Shown: in pieces, positions 18,686 through 28,498 of the stretch
How the letters are laid out: each line of letters opens with the position of its first letter
Position numbering within the stretch: the stretch's first letter is position 1
Assembly (NCBI RefSeq): GCF_900055185.1
Contig: NZ_FIZX01000002.1
Span: 1,492,586 to 1,556,585 of the forward strand
From: Grimontia celer
GTDB lineage: Bacteria > Pseudomonadota > Gammaproteobacteria > Enterobacterales > Vibrionaceae
DNA length: 64,000 bases
Reading direction: 5' to 3'
Translations under genes and position numbers: made by a program
Notes under the pieces: model-generated
The model's database searches: none
Told to the model about the DNA's origin: nothing
The model's input: only the letters and a program-made list of their open reading frames with translations

Positions 18686-19345
18686 ATGAAGATTAAGGAC
18701 AATTGGCTGAGCCGCATCGCGCTGTTTAGTATTGTCGTTATCATTGCGGCAACTCCGGCCTGGTTAAATCAGGTTAATGCTGGCCCTATGCAAAAGACGC
18801 TTCAAGACGCCTTCATGGATGCCAGCACGGGTAATAGTGATGCAGGCGAGCACGTTCTCAGTGCCGTTGAAGACCTGCTCATTCAATACCCGGAAGATGC
18901 GTTACTAACGGCTTACTACGGCAGCACTATGTCAATGAAAGCTCGTGACGCCTGGTTCCCTTGGAATCGCCAGAAGTTTTCGCAAATCGGTGTCGACTCA
19001 CTCAACAAATCATTAAATCAACTATCAGATGAGTCGTTCGACAAACCATATTACGGGCTCAATGAAGGGCTTTACATACAGTCGCTTGCTGCCATCACCT
19101 TCATTAACCTACCTGAATCTCTCGACCAGCGCGAACGCGGCTTTGCCATGCTCAAAGATATGATGGCATCGGAAGAGTTGGGTTACTATCCTTTCGGCCC
19201 GCGCGCCTGGATTCATATTGGAGCAGTTAAAGCCGCAATAAATATGGAAGACGCGCCTACGGCTACCAAGTGGGCCAACGAGATGCAGCGCCTTGCCCCG
19301 ACCCACCCCTACACGCAACAAGCACTGGAATTGATCGAAAACTAA
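18686..19345 (+). CDS. Exported helical-repeat protein of unknown function
   Basis: A 219-aa protein. An N-terminal signal peptide or anchor (IALFSIVVIIAATPAWLNQVNA) is followed by helical segments resembling TPR repeats: AVEDLLIQYPEDALLTAYYGSTMSM in part, and AINMEDAPTATKWANEMQRL followed by THPYTQQALELI. CAGGAG is well placed. No named family is recognised. Similar proteins are often encoded next to transporters as accessory factors, but no such partner is present here. Confidence 0.65.
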   Translation: MKIKDNWLSRIALFSIVVIIAATPAWLNQVNAGPMQKTLQDAFMDASTGNSDAGEHVLSAVEDLLIQYPEDALLTAYYGSTMSMKARDAWFPWNRQKFSQIGVDSLNKSLNQLSDESFDKPYYGLNEGLYIQSLAAITFINLPESLDQRERGFAMLKDMMASEELGYYPFGPRAWIHIGAVKAAINMEDAPTATKWANEMQRLAPTHPYTQQALELIEN

Positions 19346-19445
19346 TCGACCGCCGTCCAAATACGCAACTTTCTGCCCATCGCTGGGGTCTATACCCATA
19401 TATTCTTATTACCACGATCCTTAGCTCCCAAGACGAGGCGATGTT

Positions 19446-19976
19446 ATGTCCGCGCGAATTCTCTCCGTTCTCTTTGTGCTCTTACTTGGCGGTTGTGCCA
19501 AAAGCGTTTACACCGATTTTGACCAACAGTTCCCCTATCAGGAAATAGAGACCTACGATATTGCAATGAAGTCGTCGACGTCTCCGATCTCATTGGATGA
19601 CAGTCGCATTGAACGAGCGCTGGAAAAAGAAATGGCGGCAAAAGGAATTCAGGAAACAGACACATCCCCAAATGTGACATTACGCTATTTCGTGCAACCA
19701 AAAACCGAAGCCGTGGCATATGGACCCTCTTTTAGCTTTGGCTATGGCAGCCGCCGTTTTGGTGCCCGCTATGAAACACCGGTTAGAATTGAAGAAAGAG
19801 ATTATGGTCAGTTGGTCGTAGAGATGGTCGATAACCAAAGCAATCAAGTTGTTTGGCGCGCGGTATCCAACAGAAAACTCACTGATAGCATGACACCTTC
19901 AAGTAAGAATGAGTTTATCAATGAACAGGTGAAAGACATGTTTGCAAACTTCCCCCCTTCTGTGGGCGAAGAATAA
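19446..19976 (+). CDS. DUF4136 family lipoprotein
   Basis: A 176-aa outer-membrane-type lipoprotein: signal ILSVLFVLLLGGC with the lipidated Cys near residue 17, then VYTDFDQQFPYQEIETYDI, typical of DUF4136, with later IERALEKEMAAKGIQETD and VVEMVDNQSNQVVWRAV, also family-typical. A Gly/Ser/Tyr-rich insert (SFSFGYGSRRFGARY) sits in the middle, as common in this family. Function unknown. Confidence 0.85.
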   Translation: MSARILSVLFVLLLGGCAKSVYTDFDQQFPYQEIETYDIAMKSSTSPISLDDSRIERALEKEMAAKGIQETDTSPNVTLRYFVQPKTEAVAYGPSFSFGYGSRRFGARYETPVRIEERDYGQLVVEMVDNQSNQVVWRAVSNRKLTDSMTPSSKNEFINEQVKDMFANFPPSVGEE

Positions 19977-20052
19977 GCGACTTTATTTTCAGTTCTGACC
20001 ATTACATCTAAAAAGAATATCATAACCTTTATTTTTCGCGGTCATCGCTGAT

Positions 20053-20086
20053 TTTTTAGCTGCTCGTATTCGAGAGCAGCTAAAAA
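20053..20086. repeat. 12-bp perfect inverted repeat
   Basis: TTTTTAGCTGCT / AGCAGCTAAAAA around a 10-base centre. The A/T tracts lie on the wrong side for a terminator in either direction, so it is structural or regulatory. It is in the 434-bp gap between the DUF4136 gene and codB. Confidence 0.7.
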
Positions 20087-20348
20087 CTGCCCTCAAATTT
20101 CCATCAACAACTGCTTTTGGCATTCAATTTTCTTCAACCGTCGACTTTTAAACAAATTCTGATTTTAACATCGTGTTTATAAACTTTTCGGGGTACAGCA
20201 ACCGATTACAACCGTGACATCTGTCTGTGCAACGCCGTACAGCCACACAAACAGTCCTTCATATTCAATAAGTTAAAAACAAGATATCCAATAACCAACA
20301 AAAACAGACCTTATTCAATTGACATCACCTTTTTCGTCGATAAAATAC

Positions 20349-20395
20349 CGCGCCGTTTAACCGATAGAATCTCATATCGGGCGCGTTTCTCTTTG
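20349..20395 (+). promoter_or_regulatory. Candidate attenuator in the codBA leader
   Basis: CGCGC (20349-20353) pairs with GCGCG (20381-20385), enclosing CCGATA / TATCGG (20361-20366 with 20375-20380). TTTCTTTGTT follows directly, giving an interrupted terminator-like hairpin that ends close to the codB ribosome site GAGGTG (20401-20406). Attenuation or start-site control by pyrimidine level is a guess. Confidence 0.4.
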
Positions 20396-20410
20396 TTATT
20401 GAGGTGTAAA

Positions 20411-21649
20411 ATGGCGGCGGACAACAACTACAGCCTGGGACCAGTTCCCCAGTCAGCTCGAAAGGGCATCCTATCCCTGACGATGGTCATGTTGGGATTA
20501 ACCTTCTTTTCGGCGAGCATGTGGACAGGAGGAACGTTAGGCACTGGCCTCTCCTTCAAAGATTTCTTCCTCGCAGTTCTCATCGGTAATCTTCTCCTCG
20601 GTATTTACACTTCATTTCTTGGTTACATTGGCGCTTCTTCTGGCCTTTCTACTCACCTTCTTGCTCGATTCTCCTTCGGAACCACAGGTTCCTGGCTTCC
20701 TTCTCTCATTCTCGGTGGTACACAAGTTGGTTGGTTCGGTGTTGGCGTTGCCATGTTTGCCCTGCCAGTCCAGAAAGCAACAGGCATTGATACCAACATC
20801 CTGATTGCAGTCGCCGGTCTCGCCATGACCGCCACCGTTTATTTCGGTATCTCAGCCCTTATGGTTCTCTCCGCCATCGCCGTTCCTGCTATTGCCCTTC
20901 TCGGCGGATACTCAGTCATCGAAGCTGTCGACAGTCTGGGTGGTATCGAAAAACTCCAGCTCATCTCTCCTGACAACCCGATGTCTTTCTCAACCGCGCT
21001 GGTTCTGGTGGTCGGCTCTTTCATTTCTGCAGGCACACTAACGGCTGATTTTGTGCGTTTCGGCAAGAGCGCGAAGGGTGCTGTCGTTGTGACCATGGTG
21101 GCGTTCTTTATCGGTAACAGTCTGATGTTTATCTTCGGAGCAGCAGGCGCAGCAGCAACTGGTCAGTCAGACATTTCTGAAGTGATGATGATGCAAGGGC
21201 TATTGCTTCCAGCAATCATTGTGCTTGGCTTGAACATTTGGACGACGAACGATAACGCCCTATATGCATCTGGCCTTGGTTTCTCCAATATCACTGGCTT
21301 GCCAAGTAAATACCTGTCCGTTGCCAACGGTATTATTGGTACCCTGTGTGCACTGTGGCTCTACAACAACTTTGTTGGCTGGCTGACCTTCCTTTCAGCA
21401 GCGATTCCGCCGATTGGTGGTATCATCATTGCCGATTTCATCAAGCACCGCGCGCGTTACAAAGATTTTGCCAACGCCGAGTTTAAGACCGTGAACTGGG
21501 CAGCGATTGGTGGCGTTGCTGCCGGTATTGCAGCTGGACACCTGCTGCCTGGGATCGTGCCTTTGAACGCCGTATTGGGCGGTGCAATCAGCTATCTTGT
21601 ACTGGATATGCTAAACGATAATAAGAAGACTAAATCTGCTCGCGTGTGA
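20411..21649 (+). CDS. codB: Cytosine permease CodB
   Basis: About 412 aa, starting at MAADNNYSLGPVP, with GAGGTG five bases upstream (an in-frame start six codons earlier has no ribosome site). A 12-helix NCS1-family transporter with the first-helix region TFFSASMWTGGTLGTGLSF, GASSGLSTHLLARFSFG and the WTTNDNALYASGLG motif seen in CodB. It brings cytosine across the inner membrane with protons or sodium. Only 18 bp separate it from codA, forming the cytosine salvage operon. Confidence 0.93.
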   Translation: MAADNNYSLGPVPQSARKGILSLTMVMLGLTFFSASMWTGGTLGTGLSFKDFFLAVLIGNLLLGIYTSFLGYIGASSGLSTHLLARFSFGTTGSWLPSLILGGTQVGWFGVGVAMFALPVQKATGIDTNILIAVAGLAMTATVYFGISALMVLSAIAVPAIALLGGYSVIEAVDSLGGIEKLQLISPDNPMSFSTALVLVVGSFISAGTLTADFVRFGKSAKGAVVVTMVAFFIGNSLMFIFGAAGAAATGQSDISEVMMMQGLLLPAIIVLGLNIWTTNDNALYASGLGFSNITGLPSKYLSVANGIIGTLCALWLYNNFVGWLTFLSAAIPPIGGIIIADFIKHRARYKDFANAEFKTVNWAAIGGVAAGIAAGHLLPGIVPLNAVLGGAISYLVLDMLNDNKKTKSARV

Positions 21650-21667
21650 GCCAAAGAGGAAACCTCA

Positions 21668-22948
21668 ATGTCAGCATCTCTACTGATTAAAAATGTTGTT
21701 ATTCGTGGTCAGGAAAAGGCATCGCAAATCCTGATCGAAGATGGCGTAATCCGCGCTATCGAAGACAACAACGCCGAGCTGAAAACAGACGCAACTGTCA
21801 TTGATGCAGAAGGCGGAATGGCAATGCCACCTTTCTGTGAACCCCACATCCACCTAGACACCACTCAAACTGCGGGTGAACCAAGTTGGAATATTTCGGG
21901 CACCTTGTTTGAAGGTATCGAGCGCTGGGCTGAGCGCAAAGCCATGCTGTCTATCGAAGACGTTAAAAAACGCGCCAAACAAACCCTGAAATGGCAAATT
22001 GCTAACGGTATCCAGCACGTCCGCACTCACGTGGATGTATCAGACCCTACTCTGACCGCATTGAAAGCCATGATTGAAGTGCGTGAAGAAATGAAGCCTT
22101 GGGTTGATATTCAAATCGTGGCTTTCCCTCAAGAGGGCATTCTCTCCTACCCGAATGGTAAGGAGTTACTGGAAGAAGCAGTGAAAATGGGTGCCGATGT
22201 TGTAGGTGCCATTCCACACTTCGAATTCACCCGCGAATACGGTGTGGAATCTCTCCACTACGCCTTTGAACTCGCACGTAAATATGACCGCCTGATTGAC
22301 GTGCACTGTGACGAAATTGACGACGAACAATCACGCTTTGTCGAAACTGTAGCAGCGCTCGCACACAAGTACGAGATGGGGCACAAAGTGACGGCCAGCC
22401 ACACAACGGCGATGCATTCCTACAATGGTGCTTACGCGTCTCGCCTGTTCCGCTTGCTACGTATGTCTGGCATCAGTTTCGTCGCCAACCCTTTGGTCAA
22501 TATTCACCTGCAAGGTCGTTTTGATGACTATCCAAAGCGCCGTGGTGTTACCCGGGTAAAAGAAATGCTGGCATCAGACATCAACGTTTGTTTTGGTCAT
22601 GATGATGTATTCGATCCTTGGTATCCATTGGGTACCGCCAACATGCTGCAAGTGCTTCACATGGGTCTACATGTTTGCCAAATCATGGGTTACGACCAAC
22701 TCAACCAATCGTTGGATCTCATCAGTCATCACTCGGCAAAAACACTGAACATTCAAGACAACTACGGTGTGGAAGTTGGCAAGCCGGGTAACTTGCTTAT
22801 CCTCCCTGCTGAGAACGACTTTGACGCGCTGCGTCGTCAGGTGCCTGTTCGCTACTCGATCCGTGCAGGTAAAGTGATTGCAGACACTCAACCTGCTACC
22901 ACATCATTACACCTTGAAGAGACTGAAGCCGTCACCTTTAAGCGTTAA
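21668..22948 (+). CDS. codA: Cytosine deaminase CodA
   Basis: A 426-aa amidohydrolase that converts cytosine to uracil and ammonia. Metal-binding HxH in [10 protein letters not shown] (H60, H62), further ligands in DVHCDEIDD and the catalytic Asp in GHDDVFDPW. The stretch [17 protein letters not shown] is close to E. coli CodA. AGAGGAAA precedes the ATG. It forms an operon with codB and is followed by a strong terminator. Confidence 0.94.
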   Translation: MSASLLIKNVVIRGQEKASQILIEDGVIRAIEDNNAELKTDATVIDAEGGMAMPPFCEPHIHLDTTQTAGEPSWNISGTLFEGIERWAERKAMLSIEDVKKRAKQTLKWQIANGIQHVRTHVDVSDPTLTALKAMIEVREEMKPWVDIQIVAFPQEGILSYPNGKELLEEAVKMGADVVGAIPHFEFTREYGVESLHYAFELARKYDRLIDVHCDEIDDEQSRFVETVAALAHKYEMGHKVTASHTTAMHSYNGAYASRLFRLLRMSGISFVANPLVNIHLQGRFDDYPKRRGVTRVKEMLASDINVCFGHDDVFDPWYPLGTANMLQVLHMGLHVCQIMGYDQLNQSLDLISHHSAKTLNIQDNYGVEVGKPGNLLILPAENDFDALRRQVPVRYSIRAGKVIADTQPATTSLHLEETEAVTFKR

Positions 22949-22951
22949 TAG

Positions 22952-22980
22952 AAAGCCCCGCAAACGCGGGGCTTTTTCTT
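22952..22980. terminator. Terminator after codBA
   Basis: AAAGCCCCGC / GCGGGGCTTT stem with loop AAAC and T-tract; it also lies just beyond the end of the convergent DUF4397 gene. Confidence 0.92.
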
Positions 22981-22990
22981 ATCCACTGAA

Positions 22991-24349
22991 TCAGTTCAGC
23001 TCGTCAAAACCATTTACGCCCAACGGAGCACCACCGCTGGCCGCATCTTGAGCGACAGCACCATACAACTTTCCGCCTTCGAAATTCACTGTCAGCGGAC
23101 CGATAGCGACCGTTTTCGAGCCTGCGGGTGTTACTGAAATCACTGCCTCTCCCGGCATCAAGCCGACGCCTGTGATGGTCTGCTTGTAGGCAAAATTGCT
23201 GATAGTCGGACTCGCACTGGAAATATCTGCCGTCGGTGTAATGTAAACATCCACAGTTCCAGCGGAAACAGAGCCATGAACCAATGACACTTTGGCTTCT
23301 GTAGCAACTTTGCGGCGGTCTTCTTCAAATGGCAGCAATTCAATATCAAACGCATCTGATGCATCTACTGAACCCAACACAATAGCGTTGTAGAATTTAC
23401 CTTGCTCAAGTGGCACTGGCACATCCTTCAGTACGTCTGTTGTCAGAGATGGCACATTCACAGTGACGTCCTGCGTGCCAGCAGGAACCTGCAAGAATGG
23501 AGATTCGTTCAAATAAGTCAGGCCCGCAACGGCTGGCGTCGCACTGTTGTTTAGCACGACATTCACTGCTGGTGCATCAGCTACACCATGAACCGCACGC
23601 AGGTCTGCGCCTGTCGTTTGGTCAAAAATCACTGACGCGCCTTTGCCAGACGCAGCAACCAATACAACGGGAGATGTGGTGTTGCCGCCATAAACGTTCG
23701 GCGCGGCAGTCACCAACAAGTCAGTCCCGGAAGCCAATGGCACAGTTCCGCTATCAAAGACCACAGTCTTAGTTCCCTCCGGTGTAATGCGAATGCGGTA
23801 ATCCCCCGCAGGAACTGAAAGCTGGTCGCTGAACTGGCGATAGCTCAGCGTCAAAGTGGGCGAAACCGATGCAATGTCATCACCCGGTGCTGTTACATAG
23901 ATATCGACTGCAGGTACAGCCGGGGAGCCGTGCACGGCCTGAAGCCTGACATAGCCGCTCGCGACAGCAGAGTCGGCATTTTCAACCACCAGCACTTCGA
24001 GCGTGTTGTCAGCAACACTCCCCAACGCTACGGCAGAATAATTGCGCTCAGCTTTCAGATCATAATCTTCGATCAGAACCGTGGGTGTTGCCTGGTCTGG
24101 TAATTGTGCATTCACTTTAACGTTGTAGTTCTGCGATGCTACCTGCTTGAATCCACTACTTTCCCCATAGTCCAGTCCATCAACCAGCGCAGATTGATTC
24201 GCCAGAATATTCACTTTCGGTGCGTCGGCACCAGCATGAATCACCCTGAGTGAAGCTTGGGTATGAGAATTTCCTCCTCCGCTGCTTCCACCACAGCCGT
24301 ATAGCGAAAAGCCTAAAATCACATACAGAATCATTAGCCATTGTTTCAT
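22991..24349 (-). CDS. DUF4397 repeat lipoprotein
   Basis: A 452-aa lipoprotein: signal LMILYVILGFSLYGC, then a Gly/Ser linker (GGSSGGGNS) and at least four related modules, opening LRVIHAGADAPKVNIL, LQAVHGSPAVPAVDIYV, LRAVHGVADAPAVNVVL and VSLVHGSVSAGTVDVYI. These match DUF4397, a beta-sandwich repeat of cell-surface proteins. A role in adhesion or surface binding is inference. GGAG precedes the ATG. Convergent with codA. Confidence 0.87.
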   Translation of the reverse strand: MKQWLMILYVILGFSLYGCGGSSGGGNSHTQASLRVIHAGADAPKVNILANQSALVDGLDYGESSGFKQVASQNYNVKVNAQLPDQATPTVLIEDYDLKAERNYSAVALGSVADNTLEVLVVENADSAVASGYVRLQAVHGSPAVPAVDIYVTAPGDDIASVSPTLTLSYRQFSDQLSVPAGDYRIRITPEGTKTVVFDSGTVPLASGTDLLVTAAPNVYGGNTTSPVVLVAASGKGASVIFDQTTGADLRAVHGVADAPAVNVVLNNSATPAVAGLTYLNESPFLQVPAGTQDVTVNVPSLTTDVLKDVPVPLEQGKFYNAIVLGSVDASDAFDIELLPFEEDRRKVATEAKVSLVHGSVSAGTVDVYITPTADISSASPTISNFAYKQTITGVGLMPGEAVISVTPAGSKTVAIGPLTVNFEGGKLYGAVAQDAASGGAPLGVNGFDELN

Positions 24350-24776
24350 CTCGTCACTCCTCTTTTTTCAACGAGTGACTGTGTTACACAACAGCGTACG
24401 GGTGGGATCAGAAGGTCAAATTTGAAGGTTGCTGCATGCAAATACCAACGTAAGGACAAGCTGTTAGAGAAAGTGATCCAAGAGAGAACAACGGCTTTTC
24501 ATACAACATTTTGTATTTTATAGATAACGCAAAAACAATCGCACAACCTTCACTACCATTGGCTCAGTTCATTAAGATACTCTAATATAACCAGTGATTT
24601 ATCTTAGTCTCTGTAACGAAACAAAATTCGCAAAATAACACCATGATTTTTGTGTGAACTCTGCTTAAATTTGCAGCCACTTTCCTGTACATAAAATCGA
24701 CATAAGCATCTAATTACATATTCGTATTGCCAGTTGGTAATGGAATATAAAAATACGATCAGACAAAGTTGGTGAC
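24350..24776. other. Intergenic region between divergent genes
   Basis: About 430 bp, AT-rich, between the divergent DUF4397 and CPT-like genes. No hairpin, RNA gene or insertion-element end was recognised. Confidence 0.45.
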
Positions 24777-25361
24777 ATGTTTCCACAAATTATTATTCTC
24801 AACGGAACGGGCAGTGCGGGGAAAACCAGCATTGCCAAAGAACTCATTGAACGCTTACCTCGCCAGTACCTGAACTTCAGCATTGATAGCGTGCTTTACG
24901 CCCTACCCCCTTCCGATCTGAAAGCCATGATGGAAGGTAAACCTATCTTTCGGGAAGGGTACAACTACCCCACCTTAGTCGAAGGCTATCACCAAGCCGC
25001 GAAAGGATTAGCCAAAGCTGGCTGCTACTTGATCCTCGATAACGCCTGGACAATAGACGAAGAAAAGCGAAACCTTCTGACCGCGTTGGAAGGATTTAAC
25101 ATTTGCATGGTTGGGGTGAAATGCCACTTGCTCATCGCAGCAAAGCGGGAGAAAGAGCGCGGAGACCGAGCAATTGGGCTGGCTGAGAGTGAATATAACC
25201 ACGTACACCAGCACCTGCATTACGATATTGAGCTTGATACCACAAATCAGTCACCGGAAGCGGCAACGGTAGAGTTGCTTAAATGGCTGGAAACCAACCC
25301 TACATTGTTGGGCGCTCAGCGCAGTCAGAAAAAGCTCAAAGCATGTTTAAGTGCGGCTTAA
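24777..25361 (+). CDS. Chloramphenicol phosphotransferase-like P-loop kinase
   Basis: A 194-aa protein. It opens with a P-loop, IIILNGTGSAGKTSIAKEL (Walker A GTGSAGKTS at residues 10-18), then FSIDSVLYALPP and a hydrophobic strand YLILDNAW, matching the CPT-like family of small kinases. The founding member inactivates chloramphenicol in its producer; in most genomes the substrate is unknown, so drug resistance should not be assumed. It is a single gene convergent with the M4 protease gene. Confidence 0.75.
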   Translation: MFPQIIILNGTGSAGKTSIAKELIERLPRQYLNFSIDSVLYALPPSDLKAMMEGKPIFREGYNYPTLVEGYHQAAKGLAKAGCYLILDNAWTIDEEKRNLLTALEGFNICMVGVKCHLLIAAKREKERGDRAIGLAESEYNHVHQHLHYDIELDTTNQSPEAATVELLKWLETNPTLLGAQRSQKKLKACLSAA

Positions 25362-25379
25362 ATTAGCTCTACGTCATTA

Positions 25380-28019
25380 TTAATGCTTGGCATGGGCTGA
25401 GGAACTGCTTCTCCTCCAGCCCAGTGCCAACATTGATAACAAGCTAAACCATCCCAAGCTACCACCACCTCCGCCGCCGGAGACATTATCTTGCGTTGAA
25501 GTTTGAGATAGCGACAAGGTCGCACCCTCGAATGCCTGCGAACCGTATACCATCACATAGTAAGTTCCCGAAGACATGTTCGAAAGCGAACAAGACTCCT
25601 GATTTGAACTGGATATAGAACGGCAATCATAGACAGTTGTCGTCGGCGCAGCGCCAGAGCGTACATACAAATCTGCGTCACCCAGGCCACCGGTCAGTGC
25701 AATCGTCACACCACCTCCAGACAGTGGGCTCACAGACATTGCAGACGCACGGTTTGCAGAGAGCACGCCAGCATTCGAAATTGTGAAGGAGTAGTAAATT
25801 GCATCACCAGCACTGCCCTGAATATTCGATATCGGCGCAGAGGTATCAATCGGATCAGCGCGCTGTTCGGGTGCTTCAGAACTGTTTTGCGTGAGGGAAA
25901 CAGAAACCCCCGAGAACGCCGCATAACCATGAACCATCACAAAGAACTCATCGCCCGGATTACCCTGTGCAATACAACTTTCATTGTTGCCGTAATAGTA
26001 AGGTCGGCAATCGTAATCTGACTGAGAAGGTGTGCTGCCTTTTTTCAAATAAAGGTCGGCATCGCCGGAACCACCAGCCATAGCAATGCGCAAACTGCTG
26101 CCATCTTCAGGCAGGGTGAAACTATAGAACAACATGTCGCCACGGCTACCAGAAAGACTCGAAACAGAGTCACCCACATTTAGCACCTGAGGCGGCGCTT
26201 CAACTACATCTAGTTGAATCGCAGCACCTGAATAAGCGCTCTGCCCGACCACCAGAACATTATATTCACCGCTACCTTGCAACGTAACGTCACAGGACTC
26301 GTTGTTGTCAGATGTCGTTGAAGCACAATCGTAATCAGTGGTTGTTGGCCACCCGTTGAATTTCACATAGAGGTCAGCGTTACCAGAACCACCGCTGAGA
26401 GTGACGGATGCTGAATCCGTATTTGCAGGCAAGGTGAAGTAGTAGTGAGTCTCAGAACCTGCGCCACCCGTAGTGTTGTTCACAGGCACGCCATCAGTCA
26501 GTTCTGTCGCATCCAAACAGGCGTAAACACCAACTTGATCGAACGCATCCACCACGTCTGCCGTGCTGTAACCTAAATCGTCCGCCGCTCTGACAACACC
26601 ACAACCACCTTCATCGAATGTAGAGTCTGGTGTCCAGTAAAGTTTGTTTGCGAAAGCATAGGCTTTAAACGCCTTTACGATATCCCAATCTGGTTTGTTG
26701 GCGAGCAAATAGAAAGCGCGGTTGAATACACCACTGGAGTAGTGTACATCCATGCCTGCGTAATATTGGTTGGCATGGTCGATAGAACGACCATCATCAG
26801 AAGGAGTTTCGAAGTAACGCAAAGCGCCGGTGGATTTGTAAATCGCGCGGCCTACCTGCCAGTCCACACTTCCCTTCCAGTAATATTCGGCTGCTTCCCC
26901 GGCGATATCAGAGAAGGATTCGTTGATGCCGCCAGACATACCCGAGTAGATCAGATCTGAGTTCTGATCGGTAAAGCCATGACTGACTTCATGCGCTGAA
27001 ACGTTCACATCAACCAACGGGTAAAAGCGCGACTGGCCATCGCCAAAGGTCATAGATGATCCATTCCAAAAGGCGTTTTCATAGTTGCTGCCATAGTGCA
27101 CACGCATCACCAGCTGGAAGGTCAACGGCGACATGTTCAACCAATCCTGATACATATCAAAAACCAGATTGCCAAAGAAGTGCGCATCATTCAGAGGCGA
27201 ATAAGCACCATTGATGGTTTTGAAGGTATTCGTATTATTCGCATCGTTACAACTATACGAGAACGCCGATGAGCCAGAAGTCCCATGGTTCAGGTTCACC
27301 GTTTTCACGTTAGCGGTTTCAAGCGTACACGTCGAACCCACTTTGTCGATTTTCAGGGCCGGATAATCCGTACCAAACAGGTACTGACCTGTTTTCTCGT
27401 TCCCCCCGGGGCCATGCGCAGTATCTTCCACATGGGCAAGACCTTCCCAGGTTTTCAAAATCTCACCGGTTTTGGCGTCAATGTAAGCGCGTGGACGGGT
27501 TGGCTTTCTGGCAGGAAGGAAAAAGCTAACTTCGTAAACCAAGCGTGGAGAGCCCTGCTCATCCAGCCAGACAAACAGCTCAGACTTTTCATTCTCAGGA
27601 ATCACGATCTCAGCAGCAGGCGCGTTGATCAAATGCTGGTCTTTGAGGATTTGGATAGCACGCTGATGACTCATCGAAGGCGCAACAGAAGACATTGTGT
27701 TGCTGAGTGCAGAGACTTTCAAACCGCGGGCGTTTTTGTACTGACTATTCTCGCTATCCGATACCACACGACCTTTTCTGACGGGAACACCTTGATAATA
27801 CTGTTGGTGTTTCACCTTCACTTTTCCGTTAGGCAAGATGACGGTTTCAGAGGGAAAAAAGCCGGTTTTTGAAGACGATAAACTGCTACGCATTGCTGCT
27901 GCAGCAGGCGCATTTTGAAACACAGAATCGTCTGCCACAGAAACCTCGGCAGCATTCCCTTTTAAAATCAGAAAATTAAGAAAAATAAAGCCAAAAAGGA
28001 ATAGCGCACGGCGAAGCAT
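25380..28019 (-). CDS. Secreted M4 zinc metalloprotease, vibriolysin-like, with three PPC domains and GlyGly-CTERM
   Basis: About 879 aa. Start set at MLRRALFLF because GGAGGGG lies just upstream. Order: signal peptide; FTP and PepSY propeptide (to about 195); M4 catalytic domain with HEVSH (343-347) and the zinc Glu in GGINESF (about 367); three pre-peptidase C-terminal (PPC) beta domains, each with GGSGNADLYV-like cores and YDC...ESC cysteine pairs; then a Gly run, a hydrophobic helix (LGWFSLLSMLALGW) and Arg-Arg, the GlyGly-CTERM signal processed by rhombosortase. Likely a type II-secreted protease held at the cell surface before release. PPC-3 carries an insert of about 20 residues. Confidence 0.93.
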   Translation of the reverse strand: MLRRALFLFGFIFLNFLILKGNAAEVSVADDSVFQNAPAAAAMRSSLSSSKTGFFPSETVILPNGKVKVKHQQYYQGVPVRKGRVVSDSENSQYKNARGLKVSALSNTMSSVAPSMSHQRAIQILKDQHLINAPAAEIVIPENEKSELFVWLDEQGSPRLVYEVSFFLPARKPTRPRAYIDAKTGEILKTWEGLAHVEDTAHGPGGNEKTGQYLFGTDYPALKIDKVGSTCTLETANVKTVNLNHGTSGSSAFSYSCNDANNTNTFKTINGAYSPLNDAHFFGNLVFDMYQDWLNMSPLTFQLVMRVHYGSNYENAFWNGSSMTFGDGQSRFYPLVDVNVSAHEVSHGFTDQNSDLIYSGMSGGINESFSDIAGEAAEYYWKGSVDWQVGRAIYKSTGALRYFETPSDDGRSIDHANQYYAGMDVHYSSGVFNRAFYLLANKPDWDIVKAFKAYAFANKLYWTPDSTFDEGGCGVVRAADDLGYSTADVVDAFDQVGVYACLDATELTDGVPVNNTTGGAGSETHYYFTLPANTDSASVTLSGGSGNADLYVKFNGWPTTTDYDCASTTSDNNESCDVTLQGSGEYNVLVVGQSAYSGAAIQLDVVEAPPQVLNVGDSVSSLSGSRGDMLFYSFTLPEDGSSLRIAMAGGSGDADLYLKKGSTPSQSDYDCRPYYYGNNESCIAQGNPGDEFFVMVHGYAAFSGVSVSLTQNSSEAPEQRADPIDTSAPISNIQGSAGDAIYYSFTISNAGVLSANRASAMSVSPLSGGGVTIALTGGLGDADLYVRSGAAPTTTVYDCRSISSSNQESCSLSNMSSGTYYVMVYGSQAFEGATLSLSQTSTQDNVSGGGGGGSLGWFSLLSMLALGWRRSSSSAHAKH

Positions 28020-28498
28020 CGACCCCTCCAATAGTTTCAAACTAGAAACATACGTTTCACCTATGATTAATCATGGTTGAGGGTTGGGTATTGATAAAGC
28101 GAAAATGGTTATTTTTTGACGCTTGTGATTCGTATTTGATACTTGGAAAATTAAAAGCTCATAGCCTTTATATTAAATTTATATTTATCAATTATTTATT
28201 GTTAATGCGAGAAATAGCAGTTTGAGTTGATATCAATCGATTGCATGTAAACGAGAACGACACAAGAAACTGGAGACATAAACGAGTTGTTATTTGTCTC
28301 TCTTCAGCTAGAAAATTTCACCCGTTCGATTTCTAGGCACTCATAACTAGCACTGTCCTTCTAACTAACGGAAATTCGAGGAAAATTAAGCGTGATTCTC
28401 TATTGCGCGGTTTAGAATGAGTGTTTAGTGTTGTAACCGGATGGAATGCGCCATACTCATTTACCGACCATCGTCATAAAAACAATCAGGATATTGTT
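28020..28498. other. Intergenic region between divergent genes
   Basis: Nearly 480 bp of AT-rich sequence between the divergent protease and MscS genes. Part of the right end is an open frame from a GTG at 28421, but its residues look non-coding. No RNA gene or repeat recognised. Confidence 0.45.

Noticed and set aside
20053-20086. Terminator after the DUF4136 gene
   Set aside because: The T-tract is on the 5' side of the stem in both directions, so it cannot work as a Rho-independent terminator.
27285-27872. 195-codon frame opposite the M4 protease
   Set aside because: Antisense to the conserved propeptide and start of the catalytic domain; no recognisable motif.
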